DNA from: Microbacterium natoriense
GTDB lineage: Bacteria; Actinomycetota; Actinomycetes; Actinomycetales; Microbacteriaceae
DNA length: 64,000 nt
Assembly (NCBI RefSeq): GCF_030816295.1
Contig: NZ_JAUSXV010000001.1
Location: forward strand, 2,666,001-2,730,000
Reading direction: 5' to 3'
The position numbers were made by a program, and so were the translations under genes. Positions 1-8,074 of this stretch are shown piece by piece (the first letter of the stretch is position 1; every line of letters starts with the position of its first letter). The notes under the pieces are model-generated. The model worked only from the letters and a program-made list of their open reading frames with translations. It searched no databases and was not told where the DNA came from.

Positions 1-1647
1 TACGGAGAAGTCACCAAGGTCAAGATCTCCGGTATCAACATGACGTACGAGGGTCTGATCCCCAAGATCACCAAGTCGATGCTCTCGAAGGATCTCGACG
101 CGCTGCAGCCCCACATCCGAGCCTTCGTCGAGCGCGTCGCGACCTTCGCGACATGCCCGGAGTGCGACGGCACCCGGCTCACAGAGGGCGCGCGATCGTC
201 GAAGATCGACGGGATCAGCATCGCGGACGCGTGCCGCATGCAGGTCACGGATCTCGCCGACTGGGTTCGCGGGCTCACACTCACCGGCGCCGGCCCCTTG
301 CTCGAAGCGTTGAGCGCCAATCTCGACGCGTTCGTGACGCTGGGTCTCGGCTACCTGTCACTGGAACGCCCCTCGGGCACGCTGTCCGGAGGAGAGGCGC
401 AGCGCATCAAGATGCTCCGCCATCTCGGTTCGTCGCTCACCGATGTGACCTACGTCTTCGACGAGCCGACGATCGGGCTGCATCCGCACGACATCCAGCG
501 GATGAACTCCCTGCTTCTGCGTCTTCGAGACAAGGGGAACACCGTTCTGGTCGTCGAGCACAAGCCCGAGACCATCGTGATCGGCGATCACGTCGTCGAT
601 CTGGGACCGGGCGCCGGGAGCGCCGGCGGCGAGATCTGCTTCGAGGGCACGGTCGAGGGACTCAAGGCGAGCGGGACGAAGACGGGAACGCACCTCGACG
701 ACCGAGCCGCGTTGAAGGGTGCGGTTCGCACCGGCGACGGCGCGATCGAAGTCCGCGGCGCCGCGGTCAACAACCTGCAGAACGTCGACGTCGATATCCC
801 GAAGGGCGTTCTCACCGTCGTGACCGGCGTCGCCGGCTCGGGTAAGAGCTCGCTGATCCACGGCTCGGTGTCGAAGCGCGACGGCGTCGTCGCGATCGAC
901 CAGGGCGCCATCAAGGGATCGCGCCGCAGCAACCCGGCGACCTACACCGGGCTCCTCGAGCCGATCCGCAAGGCCTTCGCGAAGGCCAACGGCGTCAAGC
1001 CGGCGCTCTTCAGCGCGAATTCGGAGGGCGCATGCCCCACCTGCAAGGGCGCCGGGGTGATCATCACCGAACTCGGCTTCATGGACACGATCGAGACGCC
1101 GTGCGAGGACTGCGGCGGCAAGCGGTTCCAGGCGAGCGTGCTGGAGTACAAGCTCGCGGGCAAGGACATCACCGAAGTCCTCGATCTTCCGGTGGCCGAA
1201 GCGAGGTTGTTCTTCTCGGAGGGTGAGGCGAAGCTGCCCGCGGCCGCCGCGATCCTCGGCCGACTCGAGGATGTGGGGCTCGGCTACCTGTCGCTCGGTC
1301 AGCCGTTGTCGACCTTGTCGGGAGGCGAGCGGCAGCGCATCAAGCTGGCGATTCAGATGGGGGAGAAGGGCGACGTCTACGTCCTCGATGAGCCCACCAC
1401 CGGTCTGCACCTCGCCGATGTGCAGAACATCCTGGGCCTGCTGGACCGACTGGTCGAATCAGGGAAGACGGTGATCGTGATCGAGCACCATCAGGCCGTC
1501 ATGGCTCATGCGGACTGGCTGATCGACATCGGTCCCGGTGCGGGGCACGACGGAGGGCGCGTGGTCTTCGAGGGAACGCCCGCGGAACTCGTCGCGGCGA
1601 GGTCGACGGTGACGGGGGAGCACCTGGCGGAGTATGTCGGGGGCTGA
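1..1647 (+). CDS. UvrA-like ABC excinuclease subunit, 5' end outside window
   Basis: The open frame is already running at base 1, so only the last 548 residues are seen. The protein is an ABC-type DNA-damage-recognition ATPase of the UvrA family. A zinc-type CPEC pair lies near 154, the first ABC signature LSGGEAQR near 376 and its Walker B/D-loop near 461. The second Walker A (GVAGSGKSS) is at about 827-850, a second zinc module (CPTC and CEDC) at about 1033-1120, the second signature LSGGERQR near 1318 and DEPTTGLH near 1387. The first Walker A must lie upstream of the window. The compact spacing suggests a shorter UvrA paralogue (the class linked to antibiotic or DNA-intercalator tolerance) rather than housekeeping UvrA, but without the N-terminus this is an inference. 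Confidence 0.9.
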   Translation, partial: YGEVTKVKISGINMTYEGLIPKITKSMLSKDLDALQPHIRAFVERVATFATCPECDGTRLTEGARSSKIDGISIADACRMQVTDLADWVRGLTLTGAGPLLEALSANLDAFVTLGLGYLSLERPSGTLSGGEAQRIKMLRHLGSSLTDVTYVFDEPTIGLHPHDIQRMNSLLLRLRDKGNTVLVVEHKPETIVIGDHVVDLGPGAGSAGGEICFEGTVEGLKASGTKTGTHLDDRAALKGAVRTGDGAIEVRGAAVNNLQNVDVDIPKGVLTVVTGVAGSGKSSLIHGSVSKRDGVVAIDQGAIKGSRRSNPATYTGLLEPIRKAFAKANGVKPALFSANSEGACPTCKGAGVIITELGFMDTIETPCEDCGGKRFQASVLEYKLAGKDITEVLDLPVAEARLFFSEGEAKLPAAAAILGRLEDVGLGYLSLGQPLSTLSGGERQRIKLAIQMGEKGDVYVLDEPTTGLHLADVQNILGLLDRLVESGKTVIVIEHHQAVMAHADWLIDIGPGAGHDGGRVVFEGTPAELVAARSTVTGEHLAEYVGG

Positions 1648-1670
1648 CCGGATCGTGTAGGGTCCGAGCC

Positions 1671-2255
1671 ATGAGAACTCGTGGGGGGATCTTGGTCATC
1701 GGTGCTGCCGCGCTGATCGGACTGTTGACCGGCTGTGCGTCGTCGACCGCGCCGACGTCGACGGCTTCGAGCGAACCGTCGCCGCTGCCGAGCGCCACGG
1801 CGGAGGCATCAGCCGCCGAGCTCGAGGCGCAGCAGCGCGCCGACATGTGGCTCGAGACGACTCCCGTGCCGCCCAGCGCCGTGCGGTCGGAGAAGAGCAC
1901 CAGCGACGAGTTCACCATGTCGTTCCAAGGATGGGTCTGCACCCCGACGCTGACAGCGACCGGCTACTGGAGCGTCGAGGGCATGTCGACGGTGGAAGCG
2001 CTGAACTGGATGAAGGAGCATCCTACTCCTGGACTGGTCCCCAACTTTCCCGCGCCCCTTACAGACGAGGGCGGGTACGACAATGTCACGACCGGGGTGA
2101 CGCCCGGAGGCGATTCGTTCGAGGGCATCGCGTTTACCTACGTCACCACGCCGGAGGGATCCGCGATCCGCGCGGAGGTCGGGGCGACGCCAGTGGATGC
2201 AGTGTGTCCGACGCCTCCCGGCGGCGGATCGTGGGGACGGCCGGGAGAAGGCTGA
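1671..2255 (+). CDS. Predicted lipoprotein of unknown function
   Basis: A 194-residue protein with a classic lipoprotein signal: a positively charged start, a hydrophobic core and the lipobox LTGC with Cys22 as the predicted lipidation site. A Ser/Thr/Ala/Pro-rich linker follows to about residue 45, then a soluble domain of about 145 residues with two cysteines that could pair outside the membrane. It lies 23 bp after the UvrA-like gene and 17 bp before the next membrane-protein gene on the same strand, so co-transcription is possible. I do not recognise the domain. It probably sits on the outer face of the cytoplasmic membrane. Confidence 0.8.
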   Translation: MRTRGGILVIGAAALIGLLTGCASSTAPTSTASSEPSPLPSATAEASAAELEAQQRADMWLETTPVPPSAVRSEKSTSDEFTMSFQGWVCTPTLTATGYWSVEGMSTVEALNWMKEHPTPGLVPNFPAPLTDEGGYDNVTTGVTPGGDSFEGIAFTYVTTPEGSAIRAEVGATPVDAVCPTPPGGGSWGRPGEG

Positions 2256-2272
2256 TCGACGCGGCACGGTAC

Positions 2273-3313
2273 ATGAATACTCGTCGGAGTGTGGCCCGGT
2301 GGGCTGGCGGAGTGCTCGTCGTCGCCGCCGCTGTGCTCGTCAGCGTGGTGAGCGTCGAAGAGGGCTCATCTGGTGCGGCGTCCGTTCTCATCGGCTCTGC
2401 CGACGGGACGTCGTTGATCGCGTCGTCTATGGCTGTCGCCCTGCTCGCCCTGACGGTCGGGATCTGGAGCGTCGGCGTACCGCGATGGATGCTGCCCATG
2501 TCGATCCTCGGCGGCATCGCCGCGTCGTGCGCGACTGCACTGGCGGGTTTCGCGCTGCTGGTCACATCGGACATGACGGTGACCCCACTGGTGTATCAGG
2601 GGTGCGACACCGGCTACGTCGCCGTGGAGCGCTCGTTCTTGTTCGCGTCAAACGGAGTCGTCTTTCACCGTGAAGGTCCGGTCGTCGTTACGCACGTGGG
2701 GCGTTCCTGGGGAGACGACGGGTACAAGCCCTTCGCGAACGGCACGTATGCCTTCAGGGAGGAAGACGGAAAGTGGGTCCTGCGCTATGCGACCGACTCG
2801 TCGAGTGTGGGCGCTGGTGGCGCGCCCCCGATCGTTCTGCCTGTGTTCGATGACAGCCGACGTGAGTGCGGCATGTCGAACCCGGCAGGTCTTCGCAGTT
2901 CATCGGAGCCGACCCCGACGATCACGCCGACACCGCTGTCGTCGGAGGACGTGGATGCCGCCGTGAGCGATCTCATCGCCGACTCCTTCGAGGCGTCGAT
3001 CGGGACGGTCGTCGACGGGACCGGAGTGCCGATCGACGCTTCCTCGGCGGTGCCGATATCGGCGTCATGTCTGGAAGGCGACGGAGTTCAACGGGAGACG
3101 ATCCTCGATTTCGGCACCGGCGACAATGCACGCTCCGTCTCTCAGATTCTCGACGTATGGACTGCGGCCGGGTATGACGCTGATCGTGCGATGCAGGAGG
3201 ACATCCGCTACAGCGAGACGCTTCCGGTGGCGCGGATGAGCATCCGCGACAGGACCAGCATCGACGGGATGCTGCACATGACGATCACGTCGGCGTGCGT
3301 GACCGCAGAGTAG
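2273..3313 (+). CDS. Membrane protein with C-terminal extracytoplasmic domain, unknown function
   Basis: The open frame extends further upstream, but ATG 2273 is chosen because it follows the preceding gene directly and begins a normal membrane protein (MNTRRSVARWAGG...), giving 346 residues. Three hydrophobic segments lie at about residues 11-27, 48-66 and 74-97. A domain of about 125 residues follows, then a Thr/Pro linker, then a second domain of about 110 residues with two conserved-looking cysteines. The last domain has a size and cysteine pattern similar to the lipoprotein encoded just upstream, so the two may be related or work together. No family was recognised. Confidence 0.75.
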   Translation: MNTRRSVARWAGGVLVVAAAVLVSVVSVEEGSSGAASVLIGSADGTSLIASSMAVALLALTVGIWSVGVPRWMLPMSILGGIAASCATALAGFALLVTSDMTVTPLVYQGCDTGYVAVERSFLFASNGVVFHREGPVVVTHVGRSWGDDGYKPFANGTYAFREEDGKWVLRYATDSSSVGAGGAPPIVLPVFDDSRRECGMSNPAGLRSSSEPTPTITPTPLSSEDVDAAVSDLIADSFEASIGTVVDGTGVPIDASSAVPISASCLEGDGVQRETILDFGTGDNARSVSQILDVWTAAGYDADRAMQEDIRYSETLPVARMSIRDRTSIDGMLHMTITSACVTAE

Positions 3314-3340
3314 CTGTCGAGACGGCGAGGACGGGCTTCT

Positions 3341-3796
3341 TCATTCCATGGCGTCCGCTCCAGAGTCATCGAATGCTGGACTCTTTCCGCCGAGGAGCCG
3401 AAGGGCGCCGAGGAACGCGTCTCTCGCTTCTGCGTCGAGCGGAGCGAGGATATCCTCCTGCGCATCCGCTGCCAACGCGGCCAGGAGCTCCCACCGGTTG
3501 TGCCCAGTGGCTGTCAGAGTGACGAGGTTGCGGCGCGCATCGTCAGGATCAGGCTTGCGTTCGGCGAACTCCGCCTCTTCAAGCGCAGCGAGCGTGACGG
3601 TCACGTCGCGGCGGTCGAGTCGAGCCAACGAGCCGATCGCCACCTGAGACAGGGGAGTGGGGCTCGCAGCGAGGACGTCGAGAACTCGATAGTCGTAGCC
3701 TCGTGCATCAACCTCGCCGAGCTTGGCGGCGAGGATACTGTGGGCTCGCTGGTGCGCCTGGCTCAGCATCCACGTCGGCAGGTCTGTGAAAGACAT
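3341..3796 (-). CDS. MarR-family transcriptional regulator
   Basis: A 151-residue winged-helix protein. After an N-terminal dimerisation helix comes the typical MarR order: an LSQVAIGSLARLDRRDVT recognition region, then a wing ending in ERKPDPDDARRNLVTLT, where the D-x-R motif of MarR wings is clear. The family represses nearby genes and releases DNA on binding small ligands or on oxidation. It is convergent with the membrane-protein gene at 2273 and divergent from the small winged-helix gene at 3864. Two near-identical inverted repeats lie in the 67-bp divergent gap, so it very probably controls both itself and that neighbour. Confidence 0.92.
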   Translation of the reverse strand: MSFTDLPTWMLSQAHQRAHSILAAKLGEVDARGYDYRVLDVLAASPTPLSQVAIGSLARLDRRDVTVTLAALEEAEFAERKPDPDDARRNLVTLTATGHNRWELLAALAADAQEDILAPLDAEARDAFLGALRLLGGKSPAFDDSGADAME

Positions 3797-3808
3797 TCGA
3801 ATCCATCC

Positions 3809-3823
3809 GTTGGTGGTACCAAC
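3809..3823. promoter_or_regulatory. Operator 1, inverted repeat in MarR divergent region
   Basis: GTTGGT-ggt-ACCAAC, a perfect 6+3+6 inverted repeat. It begins 13 bp upstream of the marR-type start codon and its half-sites are shared with the second repeat at 3833-3849, as expected for a MarR dimer site. Confidence 0.7.
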
Positions 3824-3832
3824 AATGTGATA

Positions 3833-3849
3833 CGTTGGTTACACCAACG
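3833..3849. promoter_or_regulatory. Operator 2, inverted repeat in MarR divergent region
   Basis: CGTTGGT-tac-ACCAACG, a perfect 7+3+7 inverted repeat with the same GTTGGT/ACCAAC half-sites as operator 1. The centres are 25 bp apart. It ends just before the ribosome-binding site (TAGGAGGG) of the gene at 3864, so occupancy would block that gene. Confidence 0.7.
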
Positions 3850-3863
3850 ATATAGGAGGGCGC

Positions 3864-4289
3864 ATGTCCACACCACTGCAGCAGGAGATCGGCCGTACTG
3901 AACGAGTGCTTGACGCGCTGCTCACCGAGCGCGTGCTCGAAGGTGGACCGTTCGGGTCAGTGACTGAATGGGTTGCAGCGAACATCCTCGCCATAGCCTC
4001 GCTGACGACGACCGATCTGCAGGGCGCGCTCGCTGTCCGGGCGGGCGACCTCGACGTGACGCTCGAGCGGATGTCGAACGCCGGGCTCGTCATGATCGAT
4101 GGAGATCGCGTGACGCTGAGCGCCTCAGGGCTTTCCGCGCTGCAAGCAGGGCGCATCAAGACGTCGCATGTGGCATCGCGCATCACTCAAGCGATCACGT
4201 CAGCCGATCGAGAGGCCACCGTTCGCACGCTATCCGCCGTGCGCGACATCGCCAGCCGCTTCCGGGAATCAGGTATTCCCGCGAAATGA
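3864..4289 (+). CDS. Small winged-helix (MarR-like) protein
   Basis: A 141-residue protein starting at an ATG preceded by a strong TAGGAGGG ribosome-binding site. Its middle part, LTTTDLQGALAVRAGDLDVTLERMSNAGLV followed by a short beta wing (IDGDRVTLSASG), has the shape of a winged helix-turn-helix, and the flanks are helical. It could be a second DNA-binding regulator or a decoy partner of the divergent MarR protein. No enzyme or transporter is attached to the pair, so the circuit's output is not obvious from the neighbourhood. Assignment to the MarR superfamily is by pattern only. Confidence 0.7.
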   Translation: MSTPLQQEIGRTERVLDALLTERVLEGGPFGSVTEWVAANILAIASLTTTDLQGALAVRAGDLDVTLERMSNAGLVMIDGDRVTLSASGLSALQAGRIKTSHVASRITQAITSADREATVRTLSAVRDIASRFRESGIPAK

Positions 4290-4299
4290 GTTGTAACCG

Positions 4300-4313
4300 A
4301 TAATGCACATTAT
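4300..4313. repeat. AT-rich inverted repeat
   Basis: ATAATG-ca-CATTAT, a perfect 6+2+6 repeat. It is conspicuously AT-rich for this genome and lies 11 bp after the stop of the winged-helix gene. It may be an operator for the lipoprotein gene at 4414 or part of a promoter. Confidence 0.45.
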
Positions 4314-4350
4314 GTCAGCTCAGCTCTGTCGTCCCATGATGAGCGGCGTA

Positions 4351-4373
4351 GAGGCCTCCCCAGCAGAGGCCTC
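4351..4373 (+). terminator. Terminator-like hairpin after the winged-helix gene
   Basis: GAGGCCTC, a 7-base loop, then GAGGCCTC again: an 8-bp perfect stem. The same sequence also reads as a direct repeat. There is no real T-tract (TCCCCAAT follows), so termination is only likely. Confidence 0.4.
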
Positions 4374-4413
4374 TCCCCAATCAGGAACCTGACCAATACT
4401 GCATGATGGGCTT

Positions 4414-4938
4414 GTGACCAACCTCGCGTCCAAATGGCGCCGTCGTCGATTTGGTGCCGTAGGCGCCGGCATCGCTGCCATGCTCATGCTGACAGCCTGC
4501 ACGGATTCCGATTTCAGCCTCACTGAGGAGGACGCGTACGGAACATGGCGTGCGGGAAGCGACCTGCCCGCAACACTCGAGCTCGCCGACGATGGTACGT
4601 TCCGGGCGAGTGCGTGGCCAGTGGATCTGGGTTGTGGCGGCCACACGCCGCGCACGGCGGACGAGTTGCGCGGATCTGAGACCGTAGACTTCTCGGGCAC
4701 CTGGGTGGAGCAGGACGACGCCGCGTCCCAGAACCGGATCACGCTGACGACGGGACCTGAGTCACCCTGCGGTATCTCTTGGATCGACGCCGACTTTCGA
4801 AGCGAGGATGGCGTGCTGTACGCCTGCACGTTGCTCGACGCGCACATCGACCTGGCGACCGCGGAGAACTGGTTCATCCTGTACCTGGGCGAGCCGGAGA
4901 CGACGCCGGCGCCCGATCGCTGCTTCAACTACAACTAG
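4414..4938 (+). CDS. Predicted lipoprotein of unknown function
   Basis: 174 residues from a GTG start; the ATGs just upstream run into a stop after three codons. A basic N-terminus (SKWRRRRFG), a hydrophobic core and the lipobox LTAC (Cys29) mark it as a lipoprotein. The mature part contains four further cysteines and a motif (YGTWRAGSDLPATLELADDGTFRAS) that looks like the start of a small beta-barrel or lipocalin-like fold often seen in secreted actinobacterial lipoproteins. It lies 10 bp before the hypothetical gene at 4949 and is probably co-transcribed with it. Confidence 0.75.
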   Translation: MTNLASKWRRRRFGAVGAGIAAMLMLTACTDSDFSLTEEDAYGTWRAGSDLPATLELADDGTFRASAWPVDLGCGGHTPRTADELRGSETVDFSGTWVEQDDAASQNRITLTTGPESPCGISWIDADFRSEDGVLYACTLLDAHIDLATAENWFILYLGEPETTPAPDRCFNYN

Positions 4939-4948
4939 CGGTTCTGCG

Positions 4949-5473
4949 ATGACTGAGCTGATCTACATCGACTCTCCGGGGTTGAGTTTTCGGGAGACCG
5001 GAGCAGATTTCCGCTGGATCGATTCCCGTCGCTTCAGCGTCAGTTCCTCGAGCGGTCACCGGAGCAGCGACTTCGAACTACTCGCCGCACTGGTGGCAGA
5101 CGATTGGTATGACCACAGTTTTGCTGAGCCCGCAATCGCCTCCCCCGCTCCCGGCGGCCTAATACATGGGCCTTATTGGCTCGAAGCCATCTCCGCGGAG
5201 ACCTTCGTTGACATAGAGCGTTCGGAGGCAGTCCGAAAGATCGAAGCGTGGGCCAGCGCATATGGCGGTGTTCCCGCAGCATTTCTCACGAGGGTCAGGA
5301 CCATGATCGACGAGTTGCTCCCCTCTGCCTGGACCATTTATGAATTGCCGGATATTCGCTCGGTCGCGCAGCACGATTGGGGCGACGCGATCGGTACGAC
5401 GGGCTTCCTCGAGTTCGTAGGAGTCTCTCCCGATCGAACGAAGCTCAATCTGTTCGTCGCGAGCGACGACTGA
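4949..5473 (+). CDS. Hypothetical protein
   Basis: 174 residues, starting at ATG 4949, 10 bp after the lipoprotein stop. There is no signal peptide or membrane segment. The sequence is acidic and rich in aromatic residues (WYDHSFAEP, GPYWLEAISAETF, WTIYELPDI), suggesting a soluble globular cytoplasmic protein. I do not recognise the family. It ends in a convergent arrangement with the DUF4265-like gene, with a shared hairpin between them. Confidence is for the reading frame, not for any function. Confidence 0.65.
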   Translation: MTELIYIDSPGLSFRETGADFRWIDSRRFSVSSSSGHRSSDFELLAALVADDWYDHSFAEPAIASPAPGGLIHGPYWLEAISAETFVDIERSEAVRKIEAWASAYGGVPAAFLTRVRTMIDELLPSAWTIYELPDIRSVAQHDWGDAIGTTGFLEFVGVSPDRTKLNLFVASDD

Positions 5474-5527
5474 ACTGACAGCTCCGCTCGACTTGCGATG
5501 GCCCGTCAAGGAGGGAGCTGAGTCAGT
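5474..5527. terminator. Hairpin between convergent genes, possible bidirectional terminator
   Basis: ACTGAC-AGCTCC at 5474-5485 pairs with GGAGCT-ga-GTCAGT at 5514-5527 (12 bp with a 2-base bulge and a long loop). It starts directly after the stop of the plus-strand gene and ends 6 bp before the stop of the minus-strand gene. Confidence 0.4.
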
Positions 5528-5532
5528 CGCCT

Positions 5533-6057
5533 CTAGTCCGTAGGTGGCGAAAGCGAGCTCTCCTCCCAGATGAGTTCAGACTCTGAAGCTTGCGCCTCGA
5601 GAATCTCACGGATCCTGACCGCTCGATTCCCAGGGCAGGCGATCGCAATCAGTTTCTCGGAGTAGACGTCCACGAGACAGCCGAGCTCTGCATACTTTTC
5701 GGCGACAGATCTCCACGAACTCGTGAGGTTAACGCTCTCGCCAAGCCAGAGGCGGAACGTTCCGAACGGACCACGCTCGTGGATCCCGTTTACAACCGGA
5801 GATCCTTCTGCAGACCGGACGATGCTCACCCTGTCGCCGAACGCCACGTCGTATGCGAGCGCCGGAACAGCTCGGATCTCGACGATTCCGGGACCCACGA
5901 ACAAGCCGTTCAGCGCTTCCCACATCTGCTCTCCCGACCCCTCCGGTGGAAGAGCAAGCCAGACCTCGGTATCGGCCTCGGCGGCCAGACGCGATGGCAC
6001 GAGCTCACGGCCGGACCACTCCCCTGCGATGGCCGGATGACGGCGGTGAATCGGCAT
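5533..6057 (-). CDS. DUF4265-like hypothetical protein
   Basis: 174 residues, soluble. The central part (EVWLALPPEG ... MWEALNGLFVGPGIVEIRAVPALAYDVAFGDRVSI) has the layout of DUF4265 proteins, small actinobacterial and myxobacterial proteins of unknown function with an LPP motif followed by a V.yGD segment. The C-terminus reads like an alpha/beta ferredoxin-type half (YAELGCLVDVYSEKLIAIACPG). It is convergent with the gene at 4949. Family assignment is from memory of the motif pattern. No partner genes give a role. Confidence 0.65.
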   Translation of the reverse strand: MPIHRRHPAIAGEWSGRELVPSRLAAEADTEVWLALPPEGSGEQMWEALNGLFVGPGIVEIRAVPALAYDVAFGDRVSIVRSAEGSPVVNGIHERGPFGTFRLWLGESVNLTSSWRSVAEKYAELGCLVDVYSEKLIAIACPGNRAVRIREILEAQASESELIWEESSLSPPTD

Positions 6058-6279
6058 CCCTGGACTCTAGTGGACGATGCCAACTACGGAGGCTCGTTCC
6101 AGGGCTATCGGAGCGTTCGAGCGTGCCGTACCTTGCGGAATACCGTCGCCGGAGTCTTGGTGAGCCACATCGAGGTCGTGGGATCTTCTGGCCACGCCCG
6201 TGACACTCAGGGATTCGATCCAGACCAGGCGCCGCACTGCGGCGACAGCGTCGACGATCGGAATCGGTCCGGCGTGTAC

Positions 6280-6819
6280 TTACACGCGCGTCAATGGGAA
6301 GTGGGGTTCGCGAGGCAGCTCGATATCGATCGTGTCGCCCGGGACTACCCGCCCACCACGGGAGACGATTCCCATGACTCCGGCGAGTCGGATGACGCGT
6401 CCCTCGCCGTCGGTCCGGACAAGCTTCTTGAGCAGACCGGGCTGGAAGTCATTGATCTGCTGGCACGGATTGCGCAGACCAGTGATCGTCACCACCGTGT
6501 CGCCGAGGTGCAGGCGGGTGCCGACGGGAAGGGCCAGAAGATCGATGTCCCGGGTGGTGATGTTCTCGCCGAGATCACCGGGCTCGACCGTATGGCCACT
6601 CTCTCTCAGGGCGTCGAACAGCTCCTCGTGCATCAGATGCACCTGCCGCAGGTTCGGCTGTGACGGGTCGGCGGTCACTCGAGAACGGTGCTGCACTGTT
6701 GCGCCGGAGTGCGCGTCACCTTCGACGCCAACTCCTTCGAGAAGGGTGATCGATTCGCGAGTCCGCTTGCTGAAGCCGTGCATGGGGCTGGAATGAACGG
6801 CGACGACCCGAGACGGCAT
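6280..6819 (-). CDS. MOSC-domain protein
   Basis: 179 residues. The order VAVHSSPMHGFSK..., GVGVEGDAHSG, the RQVHLMHEELFDAL region, the PGDLGENITTRDIDL block and the later ITGLRNPCQQI with its conserved cysteine is that of MOSC proteins, relatives of the C-terminal domain of molybdenum-cofactor sulfurase. These handle sulfur or bind Moco in the cytosol. This is a stand-alone MOSC of the YiiM-like size class. No molybdenum-cofactor genes are nearby, so its physiological partner cannot be read from context. The gap from 6058 to 6279 downstream holds no gene I can support. Confidence 0.88.
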   Translation of the reverse strand: MPSRVVAVHSSPMHGFSKRTRESITLLEGVGVEGDAHSGATVQHRSRVTADPSQPNLRQVHLMHEELFDALRESGHTVEPGDLGENITTRDIDLLALPVGTRLHLGDTVVTITGLRNPCQQINDFQPGLLKKLVRTDGEGRVIRLAGVMGIVSRGGRVVPGDTIDIELPREPHFPLTRV

Positions 6820-6920
6820 GCCTTCATTCTTCCACTCCGAACGCCATCGGCCGCCTACGAAGTGTGTGCGCCACGCCCGAGCTGCTCCCCCGTCGCTACG
6901 GGGCGCGGCATAGTGGTGTG

Positions 6921-7493
6921 ATGACGATCTGCGACCCGCCCGTGATCCCCGACGTACACCCAGCGCTGGTCGGCCGATTCAGCCCGGTAGGTTTCGACCC
7001 CACGATCGAGGTCTCTGACGGTCAGATCGACTCGCTGCTGGACGCGGCGCGGCACGCCCCCTCGGCCGGGAACTCGCAGCCCTGGCAGTTCATCGTCGGC
7101 AGGCGCGGAGGCGACGCTCATCGGCGGATCGTCCGCCATCTGGCGCGGAGTTCATCGCAGTGGGCGCCGTCTGCTTCTGTGCTCTTCGTGAACCTCGCGC
7201 ACACGACGGTCGAAGGCACGGACGACTGGGAGTATTCGGAGTTCGCTCGCTACGATCTCGGCCAGGCTGTCGCCCACATGACGATCCAAGGTCTTCATCT
7301 CGGGCTCGACGCCCACCAGTTCCGCGCCTTCGATCGCAGCGGCATCACCGGTGAGTTCAGCGTTCCGGCGCACTGGGAAGTCACGAGCATGACCGCGTTC
7401 GGAGTCTCGACCCACAGTGCCGGCGAGATCAGGTCGGCCGGAACCAGTCGAGAGCGAGCCAGCCGCGCGGACATCACGTGGGCGCGAGGCTGA
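6921..7493 (+). CDS. Nitroreductase-family protein
   Basis: 190 residues from ATG 6921; a longer frame begins at 6864, but its extra N-terminus does not look coding. It contains the nitroreductase signature DAARHAPSAGNSQPWQF near the N-terminus, where FMN-contacting Ser, Asn and Gln lie. The middle block YDLGQAVAHMTIQGLHLGLDAHQF matches the helix that packs on the flavin in this fold. Members are FMN-dependent NAD(P)H oxidoreductases that reduce nitro-compounds, quinones or other electrophiles. It is divergent from the MOSC gene, and the 101-bp gap probably carries both promoters. Confidence 0.85.
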   Translation: MTICDPPVIPDVHPALVGRFSPVGFDPTIEVSDGQIDSLLDAARHAPSAGNSQPWQFIVGRRGGDAHRRIVRHLARSSSQWAPSASVLFVNLAHTTVEGTDDWEYSEFARYDLGQAVAHMTIQGLHLGLDAHQFRAFDRSGITGEFSVPAHWEVTSMTAFGVSTHSAGEIRSAGTSRERASRADITWARG

Positions 7494-7566
7494 TCTCCGG
7501 GTATATAGATTGTCGAGTCATCGCATACCCGCGAGGCGATCATCCACGCTCTGTAAGCTCGCGGAC

Positions 7567-8013
7567 ATGACGGACGACATCGACGTTGCGATCGTTGAGA
7601 CTCTGACGATCGACGACCTTCGACAGGTGGATGCTCTCCTCTCCCAGCTGTCATCGACCGCCATCTTGGATCCCGATCGCGTGCAGGCGATGATCGACAC
7701 ACCAGGCGTGGATCTCTTCGTTGCGCGCGAAGCTGGACAGGTGCTCGGAATGGCGACACTCGTGACCTTCCCTCTGGTGACCGGCTTGCGGGGCATCGTC
7801 GAGGACGTCGTCGTCAGCCACCACGCACGCGGGCGCGGCATCGCTCGTCTGCTCCTTGAAGCGATCACTGAGGAGTCGACTCGTCGGGGCCTCCGCACAC
7901 TCGATCTCACTTCTCGGCCATCACGCGAGTCGGCCTTGAGGCTCTACGAATCCGTCGGCTTCGAGCGCCGGGAGACGAACGTCCTGAGGTACGTGCCAGC
8001 CTCGAACAGCTGA
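7567..8013 (+). CDS. GNAT-family N-acetyltransferase
   Basis: 148 residues from ATG 7567. The acetyl-CoA pyrophosphate-binding motif ARGRGIARLLLEAI and the later RLYESVGFERRETNVLRY segment are typical GNAT motifs A and B. The substrate is unknown. The gap before it contains an AT-rich stretch (TATATAG near 7503) that may carry its promoter. It converges with the second acetyltransferase at 8075. Confidence 0.88.
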   Translation: MTDDIDVAIVETLTIDDLRQVDALLSQLSSTAILDPDRVQAMIDTPGVDLFVAREAGQVLGMATLVTFPLVTGLRGIVEDVVVSHHARGRGIARLLLEAITEESTRRGLRTLDLTSRPSRESALRLYESVGFERRETNVLRYVPASNS

Positions 8014-8074
8014 CGAACATCGGTGTCCGGGATCGCACACGAGCACGGGCTGCGGGAACAGCGGGGACAGCAAG

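Noticed and set aside
6058..6279. Possible short minus-strand gene after the MOSC gene
   Set aside because: An in-frame open stretch of about 70 codons follows the MOSC stop, with a GTG allowing about 56 residues, but there is no ribosome-binding site and no recognisable sequence.
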